NCBI GenBank assembly: GCA_022592445.1
Contig: JABYQR010000088.1
Location: forward strand, 1 to 64,000
DNA length: 64,000 bases
Direction: 5' to 3'
Source: Cytidiella melzeri
Taxonomy: Eukaryota; Basidiomycota; Agaricomycetes; Polyporales; Irpicaceae
Below are positions 32,920 through 45,228 of this stretch, piece by piece. The position numbers and the translations under genes are program-made. Within the stretch, counting starts at the first letter, position 1; the number at the start of each line of letters is the position of its first letter. Under the pieces are notes generated by a model. The model did no database searches. It saw only the letters and a list, made by a program, of their open reading frames with translations, and was not told where the DNA came from.

Positions 32920-35900
32920 TTATGCAGGGACAGCATCAGAATCTTGCGTCCACGGTGCAACAGAGTCGTCAAGCATGATGCCGCTGATCCTGTTGTACAC
33001 AGCAATTGGGAAACGTCTGTTACGAGACTTAGGCATGACTTGAAACAAGCGACGGTTTGTAACATACCTTGCTTTCACCCGTTCCAGGAGAGCAATTGCC
33101 TGGTCACGGTTGCCATTACCAAGCTCTGCCCGTACCATTGCTTCCCACGTTGAAGGCTAGAGAAGCGAGTCAGAATCTATAGCCAGTGTGAGAGAACTCT
33201 CGACGTACTTCACGATAAACAGGCGCATCTGCTGGTACTGAGACGACTTGTTCACTGTCGTGTGGCGCATGGTTGTTCAGAGCGGCCATGCCTTCAGGAG
33301 GGTCTACCAGACTCTCAAATACCGCACGGGCCTGACCAATGTCGCCATGCATCGCGTATCCTCTGATGAGGACATTCGCAATGTAGGCGGTCATGTGGAT
33401 GCCATACTCCGGAAGCTTGGCAAGGTATTCGGGGATCAAATCTGTCCGACGAACAGTGTTAAAGACGTTGATGAGAGCTTCGAAGGAGACGGCGTCGGGG
33501 AGCGACGCAGATGACTGCTTCGTGCTCGGGTGATCCTTGATGGACTCAAAGACCGATACGGCCTTGTCGAGGTCCTTCTGCACACAGCCGTAGGCGTTGA
33601 TGAGAGCAGCCCAGTGTTGCCCGCTCACGGGTATTTTAGATCCGAGTAGTTCATGGAAGACTGCTTCCATGGCATCCGTATCAGCGGGCTCAACCATTCC
33701 ATAAGTATCTAGGAGTAGCTGAACAATAAAGGTGAGCGACCACACACAAGACTCAAAAATAATGAAAATACCTTGTAAGTGTGTGCCGTGGGTTTAATAT
33801 TCGCGTCAAGCATGGCATGGTAGTAGTCCAGAGCGCGCTTGCGATCAGGTTTCGTCTGCGTATAGAGCTGCATCATCATGTTGTACGGTGGAATACGTGG
33901 ACGGAAGTTGGGTTGGCTCGCCATCTCCGCAAAGAGATTCTCAGCGGAAGTGATGTCTCCTACGCGCCCACATGCTGAAATGAGCGCTCCATACGTGACC
34001 GAGGTCGGTACCAGATTGCGTGCCTTCATCTGGCGGAAGAGCTCGAGGGCATTGTCGGCCTTTCGCGCCTTCGCGAGCTTAGAGATGATGATATTGTATA
34101 GGTAAGTGTTGGGAACAACCTTGCGTTCTACAGATTCGTTGAACAGCGCCAAAGCGTTTGAAGTATCGTCGGTCGTGTCCTTGATGCTTTGTATGAGAAT
34201 GCCGTACGCGTCTGGCGACGGAGTACCTTTCTGGAGAAGGATACGGTGACGATGGACGTGTGCGGCTTCAACCTCTCCAGCATGCGCCAATGCGATGATC
34301 ATCTGATCCTCAATCTGGAACCAGCCATATGATTGTTGTCTTTTGTTGTCCATAGATGCAAGTAGTGTCTGCGCAGCGTCGTAGAGAATGTGTACTTTGT
34401 CCAACTGGCCGATTCGTCCCATGGCGTTGATGAGACGACCAACAGCCGTGGCGTCCGGGTATGTGCCTGTCTGAACGGCTGCTTCAAATTGTTTGTAACA
34501 CTCGAAAGGATCTGCCCCGTAGCTGCGTAGAGAGTCGGAAATGGACTTGCTGAGCGCAAGATCGATAGTGATTGAAGCTGATGCAGGGGTTGGATGACTT
34601 GAGATAGGAGACTTCGGGGCAGTGCCAGATGAAGGGGCCGTGCTTGTGCTCTCTCTTTCTCCAGAAGCCTGTGTGTCGACATCGGAATCTCGACGAAGAA
34701 AATCGGAGATGCCTAGTTGAGCTCCGATAGCCAACTGCTGTGGACCACTGAGGTTGGCCTGCAAGAAAGCGACCACGGATTCGACAGTTTGTTCACGAAG
34801 GTCCGCAAGGCGAGCACCCCTGGTCAGTCCGTCCTGGAAAATGTCAAGTGGCTGAATGGTCATTCGCGCTTCATCAGAGGCCGCGACATAGCATTCGAAC
34901 ACAGCTTCCCATTCTGCCACGCTGAGTGTGTCCTTTTCAGCAGGACCTGATCGTGCGTACATTGTCAGCATATGCGACGCAGCAATGTCAGACGGAGTGT
35001 TGGTGAGTAGAGCGGATAGTTGAGCGAGGCGTGCGGCATGGGCCAGCGTCCACGATGAAGCCGTGGTTGTGCTAAGCAAGTCGACCGTTTCATGGATGAC
35101 GTCCTGAAGTCGTTGTACTGATCTGTCCATGTCTACGAAATTCCTCGCGAGATCGTTGTCACGGAATAAATTGAGAATCGGAGCAGCGAAAACGTCGGTT
35201 ATGACTTCAAGGGCACGGTCGGGTCGGTCGTAATCGCTGTATTGCTGGACAAGGATGCGACAAAGGACAGACAGGTTCTGGGAAGGGAGCAACCGTAAGG
35301 TACTCAGCATGTCACCCGGCGATAATAATGATGACACTAGGGAATCCAATCGAGCGACTCCATCCGCTGCCGAGATGTCTGGGAGGTTTTGCAGGTGGGA
35401 GATGTGTGCAGTTATGATCGATGCGATGTTGAGCGGCGTGAGTTTGTACAGTGACTCGACCTTTGCCAGACGGACAAGGCGGTCAAGGTCACCAATCATC
35501 CTGTGATTAGCCAACGTAAGCAGCATAAAATCCCAAGCTTCCGGTGCCGGCTTCGTCGGCTCCACGGACAAAACGGTAGGATCTATGCAAGTCGCCTGTT
35601 GTTCGAGTAACCTGTTGAACCATCCGAGCGCGCTCTGCATATCGCCGGACTCTGCGAAGGCTTGGATTATGCGAGAAAAAGTGACAGCATTTGGACGTGG
35701 GACAGCAGTAGCCGTGCTATCCAACATCTCCTCCAATAGTCGCAATGCCTCCTCAGGTTGACGGTGGCAGATGTAGGTGTACATCATCTCTGCCCACACC
35801 GACGTGATACCGACGCTGTCGAGCGTGGTCTCGGTCGGCACTTGCCCTTCCTGCAAAGCTACCCTGAACTCGCCAAATGTGCGGATCGCACCAGCCAAGT

Positions 35901-37101
35901 CACCGACTTCGCCACACAGCGACAAATAGCTGCTCCAAGTGCGCGCGGACAGCTTTAACCCACGATGGCGCCCCTCTGAAAAGATAAGAGTCCCAGCGTC
36001 CATATGAAGCTTGTCAGCGCATGTCCGCAACAGTTGGTCGTAAACGATTGGCGGGAGTGCGATCGTTGAATCCTTGCACGCGAGCTGAAACAGAGCGACC
36101 GCGAGAGGCAAAGAACTTTGTTTTTCGATCTTGGCTATGGTCTCCTCCCGCTTCGCCATGCTTGCAGCATCCCCCGCGAGAAGAGGCAAAGTCTTTTGGT
36201 ACATGTCGATTGCCAATTTATGATCATGCTCCTTAGTCGTAATAGCAGCAATGAGTAGTTCATACGTCGTGCCGTCAGGCTTCACTGACGAACTGGTCAT
36301 GAGATTGTACAGGCGAAGGATTGCGGCATTGGAGTTGCGTTTCCCCCTAGTAATCAAGAGTGCGCGTAGAGCGGTGTTGAATAGGTCTATGGACAACTCG
36401 GCGTCGGGGAGGTAGAGGTACTTGACTGTCCTGTTCACGAATTCCCAATCCGGTTTCTGCGAGTGACATGCGCTGTTGAGGCGATGGATAGCCTTGGTCG
36501 CGTCCATTCGTGATTCACCTATCTCAGGCGCATTCAAAGCTCTTGGCGGTGACCGCGAGGATCGTTGCTGCTTCGAATCTGGCTGCAGCTGGGCAAAGGC
36601 GTGGCGAGAGCGAACATGCTGCCGGAGTGTCCTGAGTATGCCGTCCTTGGACACTGAGTCCTGTATTGTAAAAGAAAGACTACTGCTCCGGATCCGTTGT
36701 CTTGTTCTAGCAGGGATGGGTCGTGTCTCGACTGTGGCGATCTGGAAGTCGTCCGAGTCGTCTGCAAGCTCGCCCCGAGTACCTGAGGAGATGGAAGGGT
36801 CTGCCAGAGTCACACCGCGTCCTAGCGACTTGAAACCTGTTCTCAGACAACGTTCACATAATTAAGGGAGAAATGAACTGACCGAGAAGCTATTATGGAA
36901 TCGACTTGAGTGATACTTGGCACCACCAGCACCTGGTCCACTGCCACCGCGTCCTGAGCTTGATGTCGATCCATTCCAGTTGGCGATGTTATTCGACGGC
37001 GATGACTGGATCTGGAGGACATTGCGGATAGTATGATTTTGGACGGCAGCGACAGCACGCGACGTGTGCTGTAGAAGATGGTTTGCTACCTTGGGCAGCA
37101 T
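32920..37101 (-). CDS. large pentatricopeptide repeat (PPR) protein, probably mitochondrial
   Basis: Five exons (36883-37101, 33772-36828, 33209-33718, 33068-33156, 32920-33016) give 1,323 residues. A basic, hydroxylated N-terminus (MLPKVANHLLQHTSRAVAA) suits mitochondrial import. Degenerate PPR motifs run through the protein, the clearest being GTTYELLIAAIT, NAVTFSRIIQAFAESGDMQSAL, NTYLYNIIISKLAKARKADN, TSVTYGALISACGRVGDITS, RIPPYNMMMQLYTQ and AHTYKLLLDTYGMVE. PPR proteins bind organelle RNA and steer its processing or translation. The target RNA cannot be told from sequence. The first acceptor (GTTTCAAG) was chosen because it keeps frame. It stands head to head with the GH92 gene, 266 bp apart. 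Confidence 0.88.
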
Positions 37102-37367
37102 GTCGATGGAGTGTTTTGGTTAAGTGTGGCTGAGCGAGTGCATGGAGGGTGGGAAAACGCGAGGGCGAGGACGACGAGGACGGCGACGAGGACAGAGCTT
37201 GAGTCAGTCGGCGGACGCGCAGTGCCCACGGCCACGAACGCGCTCGGCTGTAATGATTTTAACCGGAAAGTCCCGAGATCAAACTTTAGATGATGATGAC
37301 CCCGGACTAGGGTTATATGCAAGTTGCTACTCACCGCGCACCTTGACTCGCAAGTTATAGCCTGAGC

Positions 37368-40300
37368 ATGCTTGGGCTACGATGTCTGTCGCTATGTGTC
37401 TTGCTAATTCCTCTCTATTTGAGTAACAGCGTTCATGCCAGAAAAAATCTTCCGGCAGCGTTCAGCCACCCGCCGAGCGACGCTGTCGATCATGTCGATC
37501 CGTACGTAGTAGTACTCAACACGTACTTGCAGCCAGACTCTGACTACAAAACACAAGATTGATAGGGAATGGAGGAGACTCTCCTAACGGTTCTGGTGGG
37601 ATGATACCGTCCACAGCACCGCCGTTCGCAATGACCCGTTGGGTCGCTCAAACTCGCCAAAACTACGTCTCGGTGACGCCTTACAACCACACCGACACCA
37701 TGATCCACGGCTTCCAGGGTACTCATCAGCCAGCAATTTGGATGGGCGAAAGCGGGCAGGTCATTGTGGTTCCCGGCGCAGGAGACGTGCAGAGCGTCTT
37801 CGAAAAGCGGGGCATGAATTTCAGTCACGACGACGAGGTGCTTACCCCCAGCTATTACAGCGCAAGGCTGGAGGCCAGAACAGGCGGTACTATCCTTGCA
37901 GAACAAAGCGCTAGTAAGTTCTCATGCTTACCCAGCGCATTCACGGCCTCGAGCTCACATTATCTCACAGCATCCCGGGTCGGTCACCTCCAATTCACCT
38001 TCTCGGACACAGAGAGGCCATACGTACTCATCGAAGCCTCACGAGCATCCGTCATGGGGTCGGCTGACCCTACCAATGTGACCTTCCCTCTTGGTTCTGT
38101 TGATATCGTCCCCTCACGCCACGAGATTACTGGATACAACAAGGAGCGTCAGGACTTCATCATCGGGCCAAACCCTGCACCGGGCTTCGCAGGGTACTTC
38201 TGCGCTCGTTTCTCGGAGCCCTTTGAGGAGTGGGGCACGGCAAACAACTCAGACGGACGCGTCTTTGCTGGGGATACGCAGCGCGAAGGGACGCAGGTGT
38301 CAGGCTACGTTCGCTTTCAGCCTTCAGTGCGAGTCGTCGAAGTGAGAATTGGCGTATCGTTTATCTCGGTGGACCAAGCGAGAGCGAACCTGGATGCTGA
38401 AATTCCAGATGGAACGACGCTCACCGATACAGCAACAGGTGTGCGACAAGCGTGGGTGGAGAAGCTGGATAGGATCAAGATCGAAGGTGCAAGTGATGAC
38501 GCTCAGAAAGTATTCTACACTGCTGTATTCCACAGCTTGCAAGTAAGGAGTGCGTTTCTTCGGACTCCGATGTTGCTAACCACAGCGGATAACAGTACCC
38601 TTACGAGCAAAGCGAAGGTGGCAGATACTATTCAGGCTACGACGATAGCGTGCATGAAGGCGAATCATACACTGGTTATTCCATCTGGGTAAGTATCTTC
38701 AGGTGGTAAAACTTTCTCTTCTCCATTGATATCCTCCGTAGGATACTTACCGGGCGATATGGGCCTGGCAAATGCTTCTAGCTCCAGAACGCATCAATGG
38801 AATGATTCAGAGTATGCTCCAGGATTACGAAGAAGTGAGCAAACCATCCGATTACATCCTCGATTGAACCTGTCTCAAGCAATTCCACCATTGCAGGGTG
38901 GCTGGCTCCCTATGTGGAAGAACATAGTCGGTGATTACAGCCTATCTTGACGCACTTTGGGCATCGTCGCTGACGAAGTATCACAGAGACTAACATCATG
39001 GTAAATTCACGCGATTAATACGAAAATCACGCAAAACCTGAGACGTATCAAGGTCAGCATTCATGCCGATTCGCTCATTGCGGAAGCGGTATTGAAGGGC
39101 TTCACCGATTTTGATCTCGATCTGGCGTATGAAGCGGTTCACAAAGATGCCACCGTCCCTCCCGACGACGACTGGACCATATCGTACGTCCTATAACTTC
39201 AGTCTCTTTCATGCCATTTAGCCGGCCCTGTAGATACTTTGATCGCGAAGAGGTACAACTTGAACCAATCGGCAATTGACCTTTTCTGACGAGTAGCAGA
39301 ACGTAGGTTATGAAGTTCGTGCAGGGTTGTCATCCGTCTACACATCTGATGGCTGGGTCGCCAACGATATACATTCTGAATCCGCCTCGCGCACCCTCGA
39401 CTATGCCTGTAAGTTCTCACACTACAATCTTCCAACGCCTATATCCTGATGCCACATAGACGATGACTATGCTGTGTCCGTCCTCGCTTCTTTCCTAGAA
39501 AAGACGGACGACGCCGCATTCTTCCGGAACAGATCCCTGACAACACCATTCACCATCTTCAACAGCGAGACCGGCTTCATGGAAGCGCGGAACCGCAGTG
39601 GAAGCTGGGCTGGTCAGGACGAGGGCTGGACAGAAGGTGATATGTGGGCATACACCTTTGACGTCGTGCACGACGTCGAGACACTAATCGAGAAGCGTGG
39701 CGGAAACTCAAGCTTCGTAGCGTTTCTCGATGAACATTTCAATGGCGGTATGTCCTGTTGTCCTCGATATAACAGGAATAGTCCCCGTATAACGTATGGA
39801 AATTGTTAGGACACAATGATCATACAAATGAGGTAGGCTGTTTTGTAATGTGTAATGTGAAGAGCGAAGACTGATGCAAGTTGCTCGCCGCCGATAGCCT
39901 TCGCACCATATACCATACCTCTACTCACTTGCAGGCGCAGCCTCGCGGACTCAAGAACGAGTACGCGAGATCGCTGCATCAAACTACAATTCATCTGTCA
40001 ACGGTCTCTCTGGTGTACGTATGTTGGAATCTTCAACGAAATGCATATCACTTACTGTCGCCTTTGCCCAGAATGAAGACTGCGGTCAAATGAGCGCATG
40101 GTACATTTTCAGCGTGCTGGGGTTCTACCCCGTAAACCCTGTCTCAGGCGATTACGTCGTTGGGAGGTTAGCACGGTCACATCCTTCCTCTAGATGATCT
40201 TACCTTCTAACTGGCACGTCAGTCCATTCTATGACCGCGTCACGATCTCGCTGCCAGGCAAGCCAAACCCTCTCGTGATTGCGTCGAAAGGGGCGGGCAC

Positions 40301-40520
40301 AAAGCCTTACGTTGCCTCGCTCAAGGTTAACGGCAGCTCTGCAGACATACCCCTCATCCGCCACGACCAAATCGCGAGTGGCGGGGAGATAGACTTTGTG
40401 ATGAGCGACAAACCAACTCCTTGGGCTTCAGAAACCCTGGTGGGTTACATTTCGCAAACAAGAGTCAGTTTACCACGTTCAACTGATTCTGACCTAGAAT
40501 ACCAACAGAATAACAAATGA
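37368..40520 (+). CDS. GH92 alpha-1,2-mannosidase, secreted
   Basis: Fifteen exons join in frame to 791 residues: 37368-37501, 37558-37913, 37971-38542, 38596-38688, 38742-38834, 38897-38930, 38987-39000, 39053-39183, 39234-39252, 39300-39408, 39460-39747, 39810-39832, 39898-40014, 40072-40166, 40223-40520. A signal peptide (LRCLSLCVLLIPLYL) precedes the GH92 domain: DHVDPLIGNGGDSPNGSGG, RYYSGYDDSVHEGESYTGYS, WDTYRAIWAWQMLL, GGWLPMWKN, GHNDHTNEPSHHIPYLY and NEDCGQMSAWYIFSVLGFYP. GH92 enzymes are calcium-dependent and remove alpha-1,2-linked mannose from glycans. The exons of 14, 19 and 23 nt are unusually short. It probably acts in wall or glycoprotein mannan turnover. Confidence 0.95.
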
Positions 40521-40621
40521 GAACCGTCATGTTGAATTGTGATGATTGATTGTGGGAACCAGTCGAGTACAGTCAACGCTACCGCATCATAGGATAGCAA
40601 CTCCAGCTGTAATGATGAGCC

Positions 40622-43600
40622 TTACGAGCGTGGGCGTATCGCAGAACGTTGCCACTCTTCATCCATGTACCCAACCCCAATATCATCAAATTGTTCCACT
40701 TCATCCACAGCCTGTTTATCTTCGTTGCTCCAGCCTTCCCAAGATGTGTCTCCCTCGTTCTCCGCGGGAAGAGGCTCGATACCTGTTGAAGGCGTAGACA
40801 CCGATGCACCCTCGCGCGACGTCGCCCGTGAGTCACTGTCCTTAGCCGCCACGTCCAAAGACAAGAAGTCCTCATCTTCTTCGTCAAACTCCAACGGAAC
40901 AGACGTCGAGACGCTATCTCCGCTTCGAGGTAAGAGTCGAGGCGAGCGCACCTTGCCAATTTCCCGACGAAGTCGCCCCAAGCTTTCAGACATCCCGTCA
41001 CTGATCCCGACCGCGACGTTGCGGATAGGTATGGCTGGTCTGAGTGAGCGGGAGACCGAGCCGTTGGGATACATAGGGATGACAGGAGGCGAGGGATTGG
41101 TGCTCCTGAGCTCGGCAGACAGTGCAGACGCCAGAGGTTCATCGAAGGACGAGGGGAAGGCCGAGTGCGATGGGAGTGATGAACCTGACACAAAGGTTTC
41201 ACCGGACCCAGCACCAGTTGCGCTGACTTCAATCTGCCTACGAACTTCCACCCTCTCGGCAGGTACGTCCAAGTGATGACTTCGAAGAAGCGCATGGTAG
41301 TCTTCGCCGAGATAAAAGAACGAGAATTGGTGTTTGAGGTAAATGGAACGAGGAACCAAGCGTGGCGAGCGTGAACAAGTGGACAGTTCTGCTTGCGCCA
41401 GCCAACTAGAACAAAGTTGAGACGACGCTGAACGCAATTATGGATCACTTACTCAGATTTGGGCAACCTTGCAGCAGCGCGTCCGCGCGCTGGCCAAATG
41501 ATTGGCTGCTTGATTTCCTTCCAGTCGGTATTTCTCCTCAAGATCCAAGTGGCCACGTGGGATTCTTGACAAACGAGTCGCGAAGACCCACCCATCAGGC
41601 GAGTCAATGCCGACGGCTGTCTGCTGCTTTCCGATGGTGACCCAGTACTAGCGAGTCGATGTATAGTGCTAACTCCAGGCAGAGAGATGCTAGCGTTCAC
41701 TCGTGGAGACGGTGTCGATAAGTTTGATGGAGAATCCTGCGTCCGCTTGGAGGGTGTCAGGCGCCGTAAAGACAGCATTCCGTCATGAGGGTCGAAAATA
41801 AGGATGTCTTGGTCTTGGCCGTTTCGGTCGCCTCCTGAGTAAGTCGGCGAGGTAGGAATGGAACGGCCAGAAGACGGAGACGAGGAAGGCGAAAAGCTAT
41901 GGCTCTGGGGTTCTGACGACGGCATTAGCGTAGATGGTGAGAGAAAGGTGAATGCAAGGGGAAGCGGTGGCTGATCTGCTTGACGCGGCTTCAGCGCTCG
42001 GATTCGCAGTATGGGATCCAAGTCGGTCGAGAAAGGCTGCTATAATGGGATGAGCATTTTACTTGGACATCAACTGACACTTGCTCACCATTTCCTTGAC
42101 ATTGATAACCCTTCCTTCTAGGTGACTGTCGTTATCAGAAGGTCCGCCGTACGGGTTTGTTGCAAATATGTGTATCGTCCTCTTCCTCGTCCCTACGGCT
42201 ATCCACCGCCCATCCGAGGCCCAATCCAACGTCTCTACAACTCCGGACGTGCGACCACGCTTAAGGTTGTAAACATGCCAAGGCGGAATGAGCTGGCTAT
42301 CCATTTCAGACACCAAGTGACCAGAGGAGCCTCTACGATCGTTTCCATGCTGGATAGTGTTCCGTGAGAAGATAGACGGAGTAGGGCGTAGCTTGAACAC
42401 TTTCATGGTTTGACCATCCTTGAAAGCCACCACCAGCGACGTGCCATCGTCTGAGAAAGAAATGCGACTGACAAGCTGATCCCTACCAACGGCGAATTCA
42501 GCAACAAGTTTGGGTGCCGCTGCAGCAGAGTTCAAGGGCTCCAGATCATACACAGCAATTGTATAGCCACCCTTGGGATGCCTACGCTCCTCGTGAGCAG
42601 GAAGAGAGTCGGGTTGTCGTTCCAGGTGAGTGCGTTCATGAGTGCCTGTGTCTGATGCGGCAGCAAACGGTTCAGGATAGCCATCCCCACGACCGCTGGC
42701 AGCAGGGGCGCTCCTTGAGTAAAACTTGCCGGGGGCCGGTGGGGAGTGATTGTTGGTGACGGCCTGACTAGAATCAGCAGCCATAGCCGCAGAAACTCCA
42801 GCGCGAGCAGCGGTAAAGGCCATGCCTCCTAGCACCTTCATTCCACTCAATACGCTTCCGCCAAGTTTCATCGCCGCGCTGCCGAGTTCTGCCTGCGACA
42901 TTGGAATCTTCAAGGCAGAATCTGATGGTGCTTCCTGTACGGCAGTACGGGGGTTCCTGGATGATGATTGCTGTGTGGCATTTGGCGTGGAGGGAACGGA
43001 TGCGAACGCCAAGAGGCGATTAGAAAATGAGAAAATGGGTTGGGGTATCGCTGTAAGATGCGAATGTGAGGCTATGTCTGGTTCTAAGTGTCCTGATGGT
43101 ACAGTATTGCTTGTTTCCTTTGATTGTGAATGTGCGAATGGTAGGATAATAGATGATGGAACAGTGTACAACGATTGAAACGTTAATGAAGAGATCACAT
43201 GCAGTGCGCTTGGCCGAGAACTGGCCTAATGAGAGATCAGTAATGAGGCGGGTTGTGGTTTGACTGCACATACCGCTATGATAAATTGAGAGCCGGCGGC
43301 AAAGGACACTAGGGAATGAAAGCTTGCGGTGTGGACGACCGTGTGCGTTCGCAATGAATAAAACAGCAGCTCTTCTACATCACGAGCGGTACGCCTGCAA
43401 TTGGGTCAGGCATTTGCATATTGAGGAATGGGACGGAAACATACAAGATGCCCAGTAACGGGCGTTGGTCAACTCGAGGGTCAGGCTTCGAGCCCGGAGG
43501 GGGAGCAGGCAGCACTTGGGCTTGAAGAATGTCGGTCCATTGTACGCCCGTCAGATTGAGAATCTCCGAGATCGAGCCCATATCCGTGCAATCCCAAATC

Positions 43601-44618
43601 TGCATCCCGGTGCAATATCCGAGCAACAAGACGCGCCTAGCGAACCTTTAGTGCTCGATACATACGACAAGTAGGTGATTGAACATACCTAGAAGATGTA
43701 CCATCGCTAGCAGGTAAAGAGTCCCATCTCGACCAGATGATGTCTTCCCCGTGGTTTCCGCTGGGATACTTTGTGTGAGGCACCGTAGGCTGGGCATCCT
43801 CGTCAAGATTAAATACCGCGGTGTTCAACTCGTCTTCAGCAAATTGATCCCGCCATTCTGTGAGATGACGCCGGTAGTCTGCATTCGCGTCACTGCCTCG
43901 AGACCTTCTTCCATGCACCGGAGGTGACAGAACCCGTGTGGCGGGCGTACCGACCCTTGACGGCGTCAGAAAGCTTCCGAAAGAGACAGGTCGGGATACG
44001 CGAGGCGGAGTAGGTGATGCCGACGGGATAGGGATGGAGGACGGCACGTAACTGCGAATCGTGCGTGAGAACGATTCCAGAGTAGACGGCTCTCTGTGAA
44101 GGGCCATGTCAGTCGATGAACAACTTGACGCGACTTGGCCTGCGACGCCGCTTCCTCCCCGCCACACCTTGAATGCGCGTGATTACGCGCCCACTGCACT
44201 ACCATCACTGGTAGACGACGCCACATGTCGGCGCAAGGACTGCTACTCACCTAGTCAGGATAGGAGAACGAACGTGGCCCGCTTGCGACCCCACAAGCTC
44301 TCCGCCTCCTCCCTGAGCCCGCGTCCCGAGAGAGATGTGAGCTGGCTGGGGATGCGCCAGAGCAATGGGCGACACAGGAGGCGGCTCGGACTCTTCTGTA
44401 TCGTCTACTTGGTGTGCGTGGTAGATCATTGCCTCTCGCCCACTGTCCTGATCGGGTTCGGAGAGGGGAGAGATGGGTCTGAAGGACGGTGGTGGTATGT
44501 ACAGATGCGATGTGGCGGAGTCGTCGTCGTTGAAGTCGAGAGTTGATTTGGAGTACACGTCTTCTTCTGTTGTTTCATTGCGTTGTTTGTTAGCATTGCG
44601 TTTGTACTTGACTGGCAT
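40622..44618 (-). CDS. BCAS3-like WD40 protein
   Basis: Seven exons (44251-44618, 43689-44093, 43445-43645, 43274-43394, 42089-43225, 41453-42036, 40622-41405) give 1,199 residues. After a disordered N-terminus come WD-like blades: RRVLLLGYCTGMQIWDCTD, LLFYSLRTHTVVHTASF, GGYTIAVYDLE, SRISFSDDGTSLVVAFKDG, KVFKLRP, and VETLDWASDGRWIAVGTRKR followed by TIHIFATNPYGGP. The region DWLAQAELSTCSRSPRLVPR then FSFFYLGEDYHAL matches the C-terminal BCAS3 domain. Human BCAS3 works with PHAF1 at autophagosome formation sites, and fungal relatives (Atg18/BCAS3 class) are poorly studied. Long Ser/Pro-rich inserts separate the blades. The start at 44618 is the first ATG but upstream exons cannot be excluded. 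Confidence 0.82.
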
Positions 44619-45228
44619 TAAACAAGATGTAAGGCGAAGATGATAGATGGGTGGAACAAAGATACAAGGAGATTGAAACGGAGCGGTATGCCTTGCAAGT
44701 CAATGCAAGACAAACAGAGGTTATAACGACGAAGTCCCTGAGAGCAATATGCGGTGAAAGTGTAGTGAGAGGTTGTAGCAAGCTGGTGGCCGTCGTGGTC
44801 GTTGAGGAGGAGACGGCTGAGCGCTGTCACACCCTGCTCCGAGTCATTATGCCCCCTCAGCTCATCCCGTCACACTTCCTTTTTCGGTATTCCTCCGCCG
44901 ATCTCCTTCTATTACTAGTTCCGCGTGGCTCTGCCGCTGTATCATATCTGCTACGTTCCTAGCCGACAATACACAGCGGATTTGTCGATATTTTGTTTCT
45001 TGCAGGCCAAAACACTTGTGTGAATACGGTCACGCACCTGTCAGGCCCTGAACATGTACAGGACTCCTTGCACGTTCGTACTGTCAATGTCATGTCTGCG
45101 ATGTTCCTCCATGGTAACTCCAAAGTAGACCGATAATGCAAGTACGATATATTTTGGTGTAGAGTACTTTAACAAACTTCTACGATGCCCAATAAGCAAC
45201 CAACGAAAGACCAAATGGATAACGGACA
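44619..45228. other. intergenic region
   Basis: About 610 bp between the BCAS3-like start and the dynamin-like stop, both on the minus strand. It must hold the promoter of the former. No repeat, RNA gene or convincing open frame is seen. Confidence 0.5.

Noticed and set aside
41440..41640. Plus-strand frames in the BCAS3-like gene.
   Set aside because: Shadows of the confirmed minus-strand exons, which join in frame over seven exons.
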